From Rhodovastum sp963709085 (GTDB lineage: Bacteria; Pseudomonadota; Alphaproteobacteria; Acetobacterales; Acetobacteraceae), in the NCBI GenBank assembly GCA_963709085.1, contig CAVPVB010000023.1:1-64000 (forward strand): 64,000 bases of DNA, read 5' to 3'. The translations under genes were made by a program, and so were the position numbers. The notes beneath the pieces are model-generated. The model searched no databases and had not been told where the DNA came from. It saw only the letters and a program-made list of their open reading frames with translations. Positions 29,003 through 39,762 of this stretch are shown here, piece by piece; the first letter of the stretch is position 1, and every line of letters begins with the position of its first letter.

Positions 29003-29186
29003 ATCCGTTCCCTAAACCATCTCGCCGGATTATATCGGAATACGGGTTTCAGGACACAGTTGATGGACACGATTTGCCGGGCTTTTTCCCGGCCGTCCGG
29101 CTTATGCGCGGCTGTTCCGAATTCCATCGTTTTAGGAACATCCGACAGGCCGAGAGGCCGCCACTCCCTCAAGGAACCAGACGCCC
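29003..29186. promoter_or_regulatory. Presumed res site and divergent promoters of the Tn3-family element
   Basis: The 184-bp non-coding gap between divergent tnpR and tnpA is AT-richer than its surroundings (ATTATATCGGAATACGG near 29029). It is the standard location of res. A weak inverted repeat around TTCCGAATTCCATCG (29116-) is visible, but the three subsites cannot be delimited by eye. Confidence 0.55.
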
Positions 29187-31784
29187 GTGCCACGCATGAA
29201 AATCCTCAACGAAGCCGAGCAGGTGCTGTTCGACCGTCCGCCACAATTGTCCGGCATTGAGCGCCGGCGCGTCTTCGATCTGCCTGTCGCGTTCTGGTCC
29301 GCGGCCAATGATATACATTCGGTATCCGGCAAGATCGGCTTTCTGGTCAGCGCCGGATATTTCAGGTCGGCGAGACGCTTTTTCCTGGCTTCCGATTTTC
29401 ACGATCAGTGACATCGCATATGTCGCCGAGCGGTTAGGGATTGGCGTGAACGGGTTCGATAGTGCGGCCTATTCCGCACGCAACCGGCAACGGCATCGTC
29501 TGCAAATTTTGGAACTGGCGGGGTTTCGTCCATTTGACGCCGGCGCCGCGCCGCTGCTTGAAATAGAGTTGGAGACCATGGCCCGGTCCCATTCCGGGCC
29601 CGCGCAGATCTTCTGGCGTGCGGTTGATTGGCTGGTATCCAAGCGAATCGAAATCCCGACATCGTTCCGTCTGACGCAGGCGGTATCGCGGGTGGTTCAA
29701 CGGCGCGGACGGGCCATCGCCAAACTGATTTCCCAGGCCATGACCAGCGAAGTGCGGCAATTACTCGACAACTTGTTTCAGCGTGAGGAGACCGCTGCCG
29801 GCCGATCTCCGTACCGGCTCACTCTGCTCAAGAAGCTATCGCAATCGACCAGACCCACCAAAATCCGGGAACGCTCTGGCGGATCTCGGCGTGCTGAAAG
29901 AGCTTTACGCCAAGGTCGCTCCGATTCTCTCTGTTCTTAACCTCGGTTCGGAGGGCATTCGATATTTCTCTGGCAGCGTCGCCAGAATGCGCACGGCCAA
30001 TCTGCGCCGCCGGGCCAATGACGACATGCACGTTCATCTGGTGGCTTTCATCGCGCACCAGTACTTCCGGCTCCATGACAATCTGGTCGATGTGCTGCTT
30101 ATATCGGTCAAGACATTTGAGAATGGCGCGCTTCGGGAGCAACGCGACTGGTGCTTCGACGAACGCAAGCGGCATGAGCAAGCCGCGGAGAGTTTGCTGG
30201 ACGATCTCGATGCATCGGTCTTCCGGATTTTACGCCAAATCAGGGAAGCTGTCGCCGACGCTCTGTTGAGCGACAAAGAGAAGGTCGCGCGGATTGGCCT
30301 CCTGGTGCAGCCGGAGCAAACCGCGGAAGAAAAATCCAGAGAACTCCGTGCCTCCCTGGTGAATGGCGCAGCCGATGATCACTATTTCGACATTCTCGAA
30401 TCGCGTTCGATCCGTTTACAAAATCAGGTGGGTGGCATCCTCAAGGCCATTACGTTCCAGGCAGATCCAAATATCGCCGATCTTGAAGCCGCCATCGCGC
30501 GGTTCGTCGCCACTGACGGCATTCTTGACCGCACGGCACCAGCCGCGTTCCTCGCCGAGGATGAACGGGCGGCGGTCTGGAAAGACGGCAAGTTTCGCAT
30601 TTCGCTCTACAAGGCCCTGTTGTTCCGGCATGTGGCAGGCGCCATCAAATCTGGAAGTCTGAACCTGGAACAATCACACAGACGGCGTCCGCTCGAGTCC
30701 TATCTCATTGACCGGACCCGCTGGCAGGCAGAGCGGGAGCAGTTGCTCGAGCGCGCGGGAATGGCCAGATTCGCCGACCCGGTGCCCGTGCTGGCGGAAC
30801 TCGACGCCGCTCTCCAGACCCGCTTTGAGGATACCAATCGCGCCATAGCGGCGGGGCTGAACCCGCACTTCAAGATGCTGAAGGGCAAGGCTTTCCGGGT
30901 CTCTACCCCGAAACAGGACGAAGAAGAAAGCGAGCCGTTGCGCCACTTTTTCCCAGAACGGCACTACGTGCCGCTAACAGAAATTTTGGCCACGGTCAAT
31001 CTTCATACCGGCTTCGCCACAGAATTGCGCCATCTTCGCCAGACGCATGTGAGGCCAGTGTCCGAGAAGATCCTCTTCGCCGGGGTCATCTGCCTTGGAT
31101 GTGCGATCGGGCCTGCGAAGATGGCGCAAATCTCCACGTCGCTCAGCGCAGCCGAACTCGACAGCGCCATCAACTGGCGCTTCTCCCTTGAAAACCTCCA
31201 TGCCGCGAACGATCGGATCACGAGTTTCATGGCTGCCATGGAACTGCCAAACATCTATCGCCGATCAGAGAATGAAATTCATACCGCCAGCGACGGCCAG
31301 AAGTTTGAGGTGCGGGCCGACTTGCTCAATGCCAACCATTCCTTCAAATATTTTGGCAAAGGTCAGGGGATCAGCGCCTACACTTTCGTCGATGAACGTA
31401 ATTTGTTCTGGCACTCTCTTGTTTTCAGCGCGGCAGAACGCGAGAGCGCGTATGTCATTGACGGCCTTATGCGCAACGACGTGGTCAAAAGCGATATTCA
31501 CTCGACCGACACGCATGGCTTTTCCGAGGTTATTTTCGCGGTTACCCACCTGATAGAAGTCACCTTCGCTCCACGCATCAAGAACCTGAAAAAGCAGAGC
31601 CTCTACATGTTTCGGTCACGCCGCGGCGGTGATCGCACCGACTGGGTTATCAAGCCTGAGCAATACGTAGATCAGGATTCAGTCGTCACCGCCTGGGACG
31701 ATGTTCTGCGCCTTGTGGTCACCATTAAATTAAAGGAAAGCACCGCATCGGACATCTTCCGGCGCCTGAATTCCTACTCCAGGC

Positions 31785-33146
31785 CTCAGGGTTCCCCTCA
31801 TTTGGACTACGGAACGTAATAAAGAAAAGAATCGGGTAAGACGCGGCAGGTTTACGAAAAAATCGTGGTCGGCGGCTTGGCGTTCAAATATTGCCCACCC
31901 TGAATCCCTGTTGCCAAGGTCGAGAAAGTACGATTCGAGCCCTCATCATCCGAAGCAGAGGGCCGTGCCTTGTCAGCCAGCAAGCAGATCTCGTTCGAAG
32001 GCGTCCAGCGCTACCTGAAGACCCTGTTCGGCGACTGCCTGCATGCCAAGCGCATTCTCTCGCTGGCCGGCGCCACGCTGGGGGCGATCCACTCCGCCTC
32101 GATGGCGGTCGCGCTGATCGGACAGGGCCTGGCGCTGGCGCGTGGCCTGACCACCAAACACGCGGTCAAGCAGGTCGACCGCATGCTGGCCAACGAGGGC
32201 ATCGATGTCGATGCCCTGCTGGGCCATTGGGTACCCTTCATCGTCGGCCAGCGGGCGAAGATCGCCGTTGCCCTGGACTGGACCGACTTCGACGCCGACG
32301 GCCAGACCACGCTCATGCTGTCTCTGCTCACCCGTCACGGGCGGGCGACGCCGCTGTACTGGCTGACCGTCGCGGCGAACACGCTGAAGGGGCGGCGCAA
32401 CTACTACGAATATCAGGTATCGTGCGCTTCGCCGCGGCGCTGCCAAACGGGACCGAGGTCACCCTCGTCGCCGATCGCGGCTTCTGTGATCACAAGCTCT
32501 ATCGTGTGCTGCGCGAGGAGCTGAAGTTCGACTTCGTCATCCGCATGCGCGCCAACATTATGGTGACCGCCGCCAATGGCGAGCGCCGCAAGGCGGGCGA
32601 CTGGGTCGGTCCGGGCGGGCGGGCCCGCGTGCTGCATGGCGCCACCGTCACCGGCCTCACCTATCCGGTCGGTACCGTCGTGTGCGTGCAGGCCAAAGGC
32701 ATGAAAGAGCCCTGGTGCCTGGTCACCCCCGCCATCGACAAGCCGGCACGTGAGCTGATCAACCTCTACGCGAAGCGCTGGGGCATCGAATGCCAGTTCC
32801 GCGATAGCAAGGACATCCGTTTCGGTATGGGCATGAGCGAGGTCCACGTCAGCACCCCCGATCGCCGCGACCGGCTGTGGCTGATCAATGCCTTTGCAGT
32901 CGCCTTGCTGACCCTGCTTGGCGCCGCCGGGGAAGCGCTCGGCTTCGACCGGCTGCTCAAGTCCAACACCACCAAGCGGCGCACCCACTCGCTGCTGCGC
33001 CAGGGAATCATGCTCTTCCAACTCATCCCAACCATGCCGGAACACCGGCTGCTGCCGCTGGTCGAAAAGTTCGCCGAGTTGCTGAACGCCCAGCCAGTCT
33101 TCGTCGAGATGTTCGGTGCGATTTGAAAATGAGGGGAGCCATGAGA
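31785..33146 (+). mobile_element. IS4-family insertion sequence inside tnpA
   Basis: Ends CTCAGGGTTCCCCTCATTT on the left and, as reverse complement, CTCATGGCTCCCCTCATTT on the right. The target duplication ACTCCAGGC (9 bp) is at 31776-31784 and 33147-33155. Length about 1,362 bp. Nine-base duplications and this transposase type fit the IS4 superfamily. Removing the element restores the tnpA reading frame. Confidence 0.85.
31970..33126 (+). CDS. IS4-family DDE transposase, one frameshift
   Basis: About 385 residues from a TTG start (SASKQISFEGVQRYLKTL). First Asp in AKIAVALDWTDFDADGQ; second in VTLVADRGFCDHKLYR; Glu in the YREK-type motif LYAKRWGIECQFRDSKDI. A single lost base near 32425 (between NYYEYQ and VRFAAALP) changes frame. 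C-terminus HRLLPLVEKFAELLNAQPVF. Apart from this the sequence is clean. Confidence 0.82.
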
Positions 33147-33598
33147 ACTCCAGGCAGCACAGCCTTTATACGGCCCTCAAGGCGTTCGGCAGGATTATCA
33201 AAACCATGTTCATCCTGCGCTACATTGATGATGTCGAACTGCGTATGCAGATCGAGAACCTTCTCAACAGGATCGAACTTGGCAATCGGTTCACCCGCGC
33301 GATCGCCGTCGGCAATCCGCGTGAGTTCAGCGCCGGAGACAAGGAAGAGCAGGAGATCGCCGAAACTTGCAACCGCCTCATCAAGAATGCCATCGTTTGC
33401 TGGAATTACCTGCTGCTCGAGCATCGCCTTAACCAAGCCTCCACCGATGAGATCAAAGCAGAAATCCGAGCTGCCGTAGCCAACCACTCCGTCATCTCAT
33501 GGGGTCACGTCAACCTACTCGGGGAGTACGACTTCTCCGATGAAAAGCTCCGGGATTCGGTCGGCATTCCACCCCCAAAATTCGTCCCTAAATCGTAA

Positions 33599-33886
33599 AC
33601 CAAAATGAGAGGACAACAATCCACATAAACGGCGGATTTCCGGGCCTTCCGGGCATGGCCATGTCGCTTTACGTACCTTTGAGCAAACCAACCCCATGCA
33701 CCATTAAATGCTTCAGCAGCCGAACGAATTAACGAGTCAACCTGCGCTGCTGAACGCTTTAATGGTGCTGCTGAACGAATTAACCGTAAGCTGACAGACA
33801 AGTTGGAAAAACAACAGGCTAACCCTTATCATAAACACGCGAGAAGGAGCATTATCAAGTCTTATACGTCGTGGTAGGTCTCCCCC
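33599..33886. other. Right end of the Tn3-family element and promoter region of the integrase
   Basis: Contains the Tn3 right inverted repeat (33657-33694), then short direct repeats with core GCTGCTGAACG (about 33741 and 33769; a variant near 33715). No gene seen. GAAGGAGC at 33841 lies 38 bp before the integrase start. Confidence 0.5.
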
Positions 33887-34921
33887 ATGCCAGGTTCGTT
33901 CACCGAAGCCCGCAAGCGGCAGATGGCCCGCCTGCAGGGCGCCAAGCCGCCGACCGCCCGCGCCGCCATGGCGCTGGCGAAGTCCCAGGCCTACCAGGAC
34001 GCCGCCGATGCCTCGGCAACGCTGCGGGCCTATGCGGCCGACCTCGCCAACTTCGAGGCCTGGTGCGGCAAGCACGGCTTCCAGGCGATGCCGGCCACGC
34101 CGGAGATCGTCGGCGCCTATCTGGCCGCCGCCGGCGAAGGCTACGCCATGCCGACCCTGCGCCGGCGGGTCGCCGCCATCGCGCGCGCCTGCGGCGTCGC
34201 CGGCCATCCGCTCGACACCAAACACCCGGCGATCCGCGAGACGCTCCGCGGCATCGGCCGCAAGCACGGCACGCCCGCGCGGCGCGCGGCGGCCCTGACC
34301 ACGGCCGAGATCCGGAAGCTGAGCCGGGCCTGCGGCACCACGCTCGCCGGCGCCCGCGACCGGGCGCTGTTCCTGATCGGCTTCGCCGGCGCGCTGCGCC
34401 GCTCCGAACTGGTCGGGCTGGACGTGGAGCACGTGACCTGGACCGGCGAAGGCCTGAAGCTGCTGATCGAGCGCTCCAAGACCGACACGGAAGGCGAAGG
34501 CGCCGAGATCGCCATTCCGCGCGGCCGAGCCGAGGAAACCTGCCCGGTCACGGCGCTGCAGGCCTGGCTGACGGCGGCCGAAATCACCGCCGGCCCGCTG
34601 TTCCGCAAGGTCAACCGCGGCGGCGCGGTCGAGACGGCCCGGCTGAGCACGGACGCCGTGCGCCAGATCCTGCTGAAGCGCGCCGCCGAGGCCGGGCTGA
34701 AGGGCACGTTGGCCGAGCCGGTCAGCCCGCATGGCCTGCGCGCCGGGTTCGTGACGACGGCCTACCGCAACGGCGTGCCGGACGAGGAGATCATGGGTCA
34801 CACACGGCATCGCAGCCTGACCACCATGCGCAGCTACGTCCGGCGCGCCAAGCTCAGAGTCCGTTGGGAAAGGGGTTCCAAGTTGATCGCAACCGACTGT
34901 AGAATTGGGCAGTTTGTATAG
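33887..34921 (+). CDS. Tyrosine recombinase/integrase, C-terminal tail replaced by IS sequence
   Basis: A phage-type integrase. SAM-like N-terminal domain: TLRAYAADLANFEAWCGKHG. Catalytic Arg in FAGALRRSELVGLDVEHV, Lys strand LLIERSKTDTEGEG, His-x-x-Arg in SPHGLRAGFVTTA, His in MGHTRHRSLTTM, and the nucleophile Tyr in RSYVRRAKL. All catalytic residues are present. The IS5-type element enters at 34857, so the last 20 residues (RVRWERGSKLIATDCRIGQF) are IS-derived. Without the IS the gene would end SHTSPAGKVGL at 35818. It may still be functional, and may have moved this region. Confidence 0.85.
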   Translation: MPGSFTEARKRQMARLQGAKPPTARAAMALAKSQAYQDAADASATLRAYAADLANFEAWCGKHGFQAMPATPEIVGAYLAAAGEGYAMPTLRRRVAAIARACGVAGHPLDTKHPAIRETLRGIGRKHGTPARRAAALTTAEIRKLSRACGTTLAGARDRALFLIGFAGALRRSELVGLDVEHVTWTGEGLKLLIERSKTDTEGEGAEIAIPRGRAEETCPVTALQAWLTAAEITAGPLFRKVNRGGAVETARLSTDAVRQILLKRAAEAGLKGTLAEPVSPHGLRAGFVTTAYRNGVPDEEIMGHTRHRSLTTMRSYVRRAKLRVRWERGSKLIATDCRIGQFV

Positions 34922-35781
34922 GGCGGTTGGCGGGCGTATCGATGGTGTGGACTGGCGAAAATCGCGGTCGCTATGACCGGCGTGGTCAAAGATATCCGAG
35001 TGACCTGACGAACGAGGAGTGGGCGGTTTTGCAGCCACTTCTGCCGGTTCCGCAGGGGCGCGGTCGTCCGCGAGGAGCATCTTCTGCGCGAGGTCATGAA
35101 CGGGATTCGTTATGTCTTGCGCTATGGCATCCCATGGGACGCCATGCCCAAGGACCTGCCGCCGTCGAGCATCTGCTACGACTACTGGCGGCTCCTGACC
35201 GACGGCGGCCACATGGAGCAGATCAACCATCGCCTGGTGATGATGGACCGCGAAAAGGCGGGCCGGGAAGCGAGCCCGACACTGGCGATCATCGATGCCC
35301 AATCGGTCAAATGCGACGCTCCGAAAGGCGAGCGTGGATACGATGCTGGCAAGAAAGTGCTTGGACGCAAGCGCCATATTGCAGTGGACTGCGACGGGCG
35401 CCTGCTGGCAGTGAAGATCACGCCGCCGATGTTCAGGATCAGGACGGCGGCATCCCGCTGGTCATGCGGCTGTTGCGGGTTTGCCCGTGGATAGTGACCG
35501 TGGTGGTCGATGGCGGCTACAAGACGCGGTTCATCGACTATGTGCAGCAGGTCAAGAACCGTGTTGTCGAAGTTGTCAAACGCCCCGATTTCGCCAAAGG
35601 CTTCGTGCTCCTGCCAAAGAGGTGGCGAGTTGAGCAAACCATCGGGGCGCTGACTGTCTCACGCCGCCTGAAGATCGATTATGAAACCCTGCCACACGTG
35701 TCCGCCGCCGCAATGCTCTTCGCTTCCATTACTCGGCTGCTCGCGTCCATAACTATGGCATGACCCTTTCCCAACGGACTC
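34857..35781 (+). mobile_element. IS5-family element (IS427-like group) in the 3' end of the integrase gene
   Basis: Terminal inverted repeats GAGTCCGTTGGGAAAGGG at 34857 and, as reverse complement, from 35781. Three-base duplication TCA at 34854-34856 and 35782-35784. The TNA-type target fits the IS427 group. Length 925 bp. Precise removal restores the integrase C-terminus. Confidence 0.85.
34942..35763 (+). CDS. IS5/IS427-type transposase in two frames
   Basis: Frame 1 begins MVWTGENRGRYDRRGQRYPS then LTNEEWAVLQPLLPVPQGRG. Frame 2 continues NGIRYVLRYGIPWDAMPKDL, the first Asp region LAIIDAQSVKCDAPKG, and RKRHIAVDCDGRLLAVKI. The end returns to frame 1 (VDGGYKTRFIDYVQQ with the second Asp; RWRVEQTIGALTVSRRLKID with the Glu). 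IS427 elements often make the transposase by frameshifting near the first junction (about 35070). The second change near 35430 looks like an indel. Confidence 0.78.
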   Translation: MVWTGENRGRYDRRGQRYPSDLTNEEWAVLQPLLPVPQGRGRPRGASSARGHERDSLCLALWHPMGRHAQGPAAVEHLLRLLAAPDRRRPHGADQPSPGDDGPRKGGPGSEPDTGDHRCPIGQMRRSERRAWIRCWQESAWTQAPYCSGLRRAPAGSEDHAADVQDQDGGIPLVMRLLRVCPWIVTVVVDGGYKTRFIDYVQQVKNRVVEVVKRPDFAKGFVLLPKRWRVEQTIGALTVSRRLKIDYETLPHVSAAAMLFASITRLLASITMA

Positions 35782-35784
35782 TCA

Positions 35785-36140
35785 GCCACACAAGTCCGGC
35801 TGGCAAAGTCGGGCTGTGATCGGCAGTCGTGAAGCCGGTGCCTCGGAAGGTAAGAACATGCCCGACAGGTTGTGTCGGAATGACACACTATGGGGCAACC
35901 TGCTGCAAGAGGGTTTCCGAACATCTTCATCTGTTGGAACGAACACGCCTGTGCCGCAAAGGTGGACCGCGTCTGGAAGCACCGACTGATGAGACTGTTC
36001 CGAGCTGGACTCCGAGATCGAATACAAGGCCGTCTGGGGCTCGTGCTTCGACCCCATCTGTTAAATCAGGCCGTCGCGTTCGTTCTGCCCGCGATAGCGA
36101 ATGGTGGTGATTTTACGTGGCCCAGTGATACGGTCCCGAT
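35785..36140. other. Stretch without a recognisable gene between integrase and helicase
   Basis: 35785-35818 is the displaced 3' end of the integrase gene. From 35819 to 36140 I see no convincing coding sequence. The promoter of the rightward defence-type gene series should be in the last part. An attachment site could also be here, next to the integrase, but no repeat partner was found. Confidence 0.4.
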
Positions 36141-39100
36141 GTGATAGCATTTGAGAACATTCAGCCGGGTGCGCGCCTGCGGGGGCTCGATGCAGCGGGC
36201 ACCGCCGAGATTGTCCAGGTCGCGCGGTTCGGCGCCGACGCGGTCAATATCGTCTATCAGGGTGAACGGGCGGGTCGCTGAACGGCTGGTCTACCGCGGC
36301 GAGGAAACCGGATTCGAGATGGTCGAGGCAGGGCCGGGCCTACGCGTTTCGACGCCGACGGCGGGCTGCTGCGTCTGGCCTCGGAGGCCTACAGGCTCCG
36401 GCTGGCGCACCTCTTCGATCCCTATCTCGCCATCAGCGCCTCCCAGATCGAGGCGCTGCCGCACCAGATCACCGCCGTCTATGGCGAGATGCTGCCGCGC
36501 CAGCCGCTGCGGTTCCTGCTCGCCGACGATCCCGGCGCCGGCAAGACCATCATGGCCGGGCCTGCTCATCAAGGAACTGCTGATCCGCGGCGACCTGGAA
36601 CGCTGCCTGATCGTCGCGCCCGGCAGCCTGGTCGAGCAGTGGCAGGACGAGCTGGCCGAGAAGTTCGGCCTCGAGCTTCGATCTCCTGACCCGCGACCAG
36701 ATCGAGACCTCGCGTCACCGGCAATCCCTTCGCCGAGCGAAACCGGCTGATCGTTCGCCTCGACATGGCCGGCGCGCTCCGACGAGCTGAAGGCCAAGCT
36801 CGAGGCCGCGCCCGAATGGGACCTCGTCATCTGCGACGAGGCCCACCGGATGGCGGCCTCCTATTTCGGCGGCGAGGTCAAGGAGACGCGGCGGCTACAA
36901 GCTCGGCAAGCTGCTCGGCACCCGCACCCGCAACCTCCTGCTGATGTCGGCCACGCCGCACAACGGCAAGGAAGCGGACTTCCAGCTTTTCATGGGGCTC
37001 CTGGACGCCGACCGTTTCGAGGGGCGGTTCCGCGAGGGCATCCACAAGGCCGACGTGTCCGACATGATGCGGCGGCTGACCAAGGAGGAGCTGCTACCGC
37101 TTCGACGGCACGCCGCTCTTCCCCGAGCGCCGCGCCTACACGGCGAGCTACGAGCTCTCCGCCGGCAGAGGCCGACCTCTACCAGGCGGTCACCGACTAC
37201 GTCCGCGAGGAGATGAACCGGGCGGACCGCTCCGGCGACGGCAAGCGGCGCAACAACGTCGGCTTCGCGCTGCAGATCCTGCAGCGCCGGCTGGCCTCAT
37301 CGCCGGCGGCCATCTACCGCTCGCTCGAACGCCGCCGCAAGCGGCTGGAGGAGCGGCTGCGAGAGGAGCGCGGCTGCGCCAGGGCCGGCGCCGCGCCGCT
37401 GTCCGCGCGCCGGCGCTGCCGAGCCGACGATGCCCGACGATCTCGAGGAGGCCCCCGGCGACGAGGCGCGAGGCAGCTCGAAGAGCAGATCGTCGACCAG
37501 GCCACCGCCGCGCACGACGCTCGCCGAGCTTGCAGGCCGAGATCGACATCCTGCAGGACCTCGAAGCAACGGCGCTCGCGTGCTCAAGCTCTCGGGCCAG
37601 GATGCCAAGTGGCAGCGAGCTCGAATCGCATCCTGGACGACCCGACTGATGCTCGACGCCGCGACGGGCATGCGGCGGAAGCTCATCATCTTCACCGAGC
37701 CGAAGGACACGCTCGAGTACCTGCAGCAGAAGATCGCGCGCCCGCCTCGGCGAGCCCGAGGCGGTGGTGGTGATCCACGGCGGCGTCGCGCGCGAAGCCC
37801 GCCGCGCGGCCATCGCCGCGTTCAACACCGACCCGGTCGTGCGCGTGCATGATCGCCAACGACGCCGCCGGCGAGGGCGTGAACCTCCAGCGCGGCGCGC
37901 ATCTGATGGTCAACTACGACCTGCCCTGGAACCCGAACCGGCTGGAGCAGCGCTTCGGCCGCATCCACCGCATCGGCCAGACCGAGGTCTGCCACCTCTG
38001 GAACCTCTGCGCCGCCAACACCCGCGAGGGCGAGGTCTATCGCCGCCTCCTCGAAAAGCTGGAAGAGGCGCGCGAGGCGCTCGGCGGCAAGGTCTACGAC
38101 GTGCTGGGCGAGCTCTTCGAAGGCCACGCGCTGCGCGACCTGCTGGTCGACGCGATCCGCTACGGCGACCGGCCGGAGACGAAGGCCGAGCTGTTCCGCA
38201 AGGTCGACGGCGCGGTCGACGTCGGCGCCATCGAGACGCCTGGTCGCCGAGCGCAAGCTGACCTCGGAGGGCATGGACCCGAACGCCGTCGCGGCGATCC
38301 GCGAGGAGATGGAGCGGGCCCAGGCGCGGCGCCTGCAACCCCACTTCATCGGCGCCTTCTTCCGCGAGGCTTTCACGCTGCTCGGCGGCCGCATCGCCGA
38401 ACGCGAGAGGGGCCGGTTCGAGATCCGCGCGTCCCCGCCGATCCTGAAGGACCGCGACCGGCTGATCGGCCGCGGCGATCCCGTGCTCGACCGCTATGCC
38501 CGCGTCACCTTCGACAAGGCCCGGGTGGTGGGCAAGCCGCAGGCCGAATTGCTCGCGCCCGGCCATCCGCTGCTGGATGCCGCTGGTGGACGTGGTGCTG
38601 GAGCGGTTCCAGCCGCTGCTGCAGCCAGGGCGCGGTGCTGGTGGACGATGCCGATGAGGGCACGGACCCGCGGCTGCTGGTCTATCTCGAACATGCCGAT
38701 CCGCGACGGCCGGACGGTCAGATCCGGCGAGCCGCGCGTGATCTCGCAGCGGCTGCAATTCATCCATCTGCGGAGGACGGTTCGGCCGTCGATGGCGGCT
38801 CGGCCCCCTATCTGGATTATCGCCCGATCACGGCGGAGGAACGGGCGCTGGTCGCCGACGCGCTCGACCGCGCCCTGGCTCGCCGGCCGGGGTCGAGCAG
38901 CGCGCGCTGGCCTACGCCATCGCCAACCTGGTGCCCGCAGCATCTGGCCGAAGTGAAGCGCGCCGGCTCGCCGAAATCGACAAGGTCGAGCGCGAGGTGC
39001 GGGCGCGGCTCAACCGCGAGATCAACTACTGGGATGCCCGTGCCGCCCGACTGCGCGAGGAGGAGCGCGCCGGCAAGGAGCAGCGGATCAACGCCGGCAA

Positions 39101-39677
39101 CGCCGAGGCCACCGCGCAGCGCCTGGTCGAACGCCTGCACGCGCGTCAGGCGGATCTGGATCGCGAGCGGCAGATCACCGCATTGCCGCCGGTGCTGAAG
39201 GGGGCGGCGCTGGTGGTCCCGAAGGGGCTGCTGCTGGCGCCGCCGGCCCGCGACCGCCAGCCGCCCGCGCCGCCGGTTTCTCCGAGGACCCGGCATCCCG
39301 CGCCGAGATCGAGCGGCTGGCCATGGCGGCGGTGATGGCGGCCGAGCGGGCGCTCGGCAACAACCCCCGCGACGTGTCGGCCGAAAAGAAGGGATGGGAC
39401 ATCGAGAGCCGGGACCCGCGCGCCGGCCGTCTGCGCTTCATCGAGGTGAAGGGGCGGCAGGCCGACGGCCGCGAGGTGATCCTGACGAAGAACGAAATCC
39501 TGGCCTCGCTGAACGCGCCCGAGGCATTTATCCTCGCCATCGTGCAGGTCGAGGCCGGGTTTGCGCGGCCAGCCGGCCTATGTGCGGCGGTTCTTCACCC
39601 GCGAGCTGGGCTTCGCGGAGACGGCGGTGGTGTTCGATGTTGCCGACCTGCTATCGCTCGCGGCCACGGCGGGGTGA
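36141..39677 (+). CDS. SNF2-type superfamily-2 helicase with C-terminal DUF3883 domain, many frameshifts
   Basis: About 1,165 residues once roughly 25 one-base insertions are removed; the codons between them are excellent. Start GTG 36141 (IAFENIQPGARLRGL). Helicase motifs: Walker A FLLADDPGAGKTIMAG (about 36514), DEAH box DLVICDEAHRMAASYF (about 36820), LLLMSATPHNGKEADFQLFM (36937), and the C-terminal lobe DLPWNPNRLEQRFGRIHRIG (37919), which carries SNF2 motif VI. The last about 100 residues hold DUF3883 (RLRFIEVKGRQADGREVIL), a nuclease-like fold. This architecture occurs in DISARM (DrmD) and in helicase-methylase-ATPase defence loci, where it translocates on invading DNA. First gene of a rightward series with a DUF1156 methylase and a DUF499 ATPase. 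Confidence 0.8.
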
Positions 39678-39762
39678 AACTGCCGGCGTGCAGGATACCG
39701 GTGCGTGCCATGGCCCCTGATCCGATGGTGATGATGCCTTCCGCGCCGCGGACCCGTCGCCC

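Larger units (their letters stand above)
29187..33598 (+). pseudogene. tnpA: Tn3-family transposase TnpA, split by an IS4-type element
   Basis: With the IS and one target copy removed (29187-31784 joined to 33156-33598) it gives about 1,010 residues, the normal Tn3 TnpA length. Start GTG 29187 follows AAGGAA. N-terminus VPRMKILNEAEQVLFDRPP. Two +1 frameshifts occur, near 29400 and 29870. Typical segments: NIYRRSENEIHTASDGQKFE, FADERNLF-like FVDERNLFWHSLVFSAAERE, and IHSTDTHGFSEVIFAVTHL carrying a catalytic Asp. The IS interrupts RLNSYSR / QHSLYTALKAFGRIIKT. The end WGHVNLLGEYDFSDEKLRDS is typical. Non-functional while the IS is present. Confidence 0.85.
28368..33694. mobile_element. Tn3-family transposon (tnpR, tnpA) with an internal IS4-type element
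   Basis: The 38-bp ends are inverted repeats: 28368-28405 begins GGGTTCCTTTGCTCAAAGG and the right end, as reverse complement from 33694, begins GGGTTGGTTTGCTCAAAGG. Both continue TACGTAAAGCGACA. Between them are a leftward resolvase and a rightward 1,000-residue transposase. The 5-bp flanks differ (ATCGT and CATGC), so no target duplication remains. No passenger gene is present other than the IS. Confidence 0.85.

Noticed and set aside
33737..35377. 546-residue minus-strand frame across integrase and IS5-type element
   Set aside because: Crosses the IS boundary and is antisense to two recognised genes.
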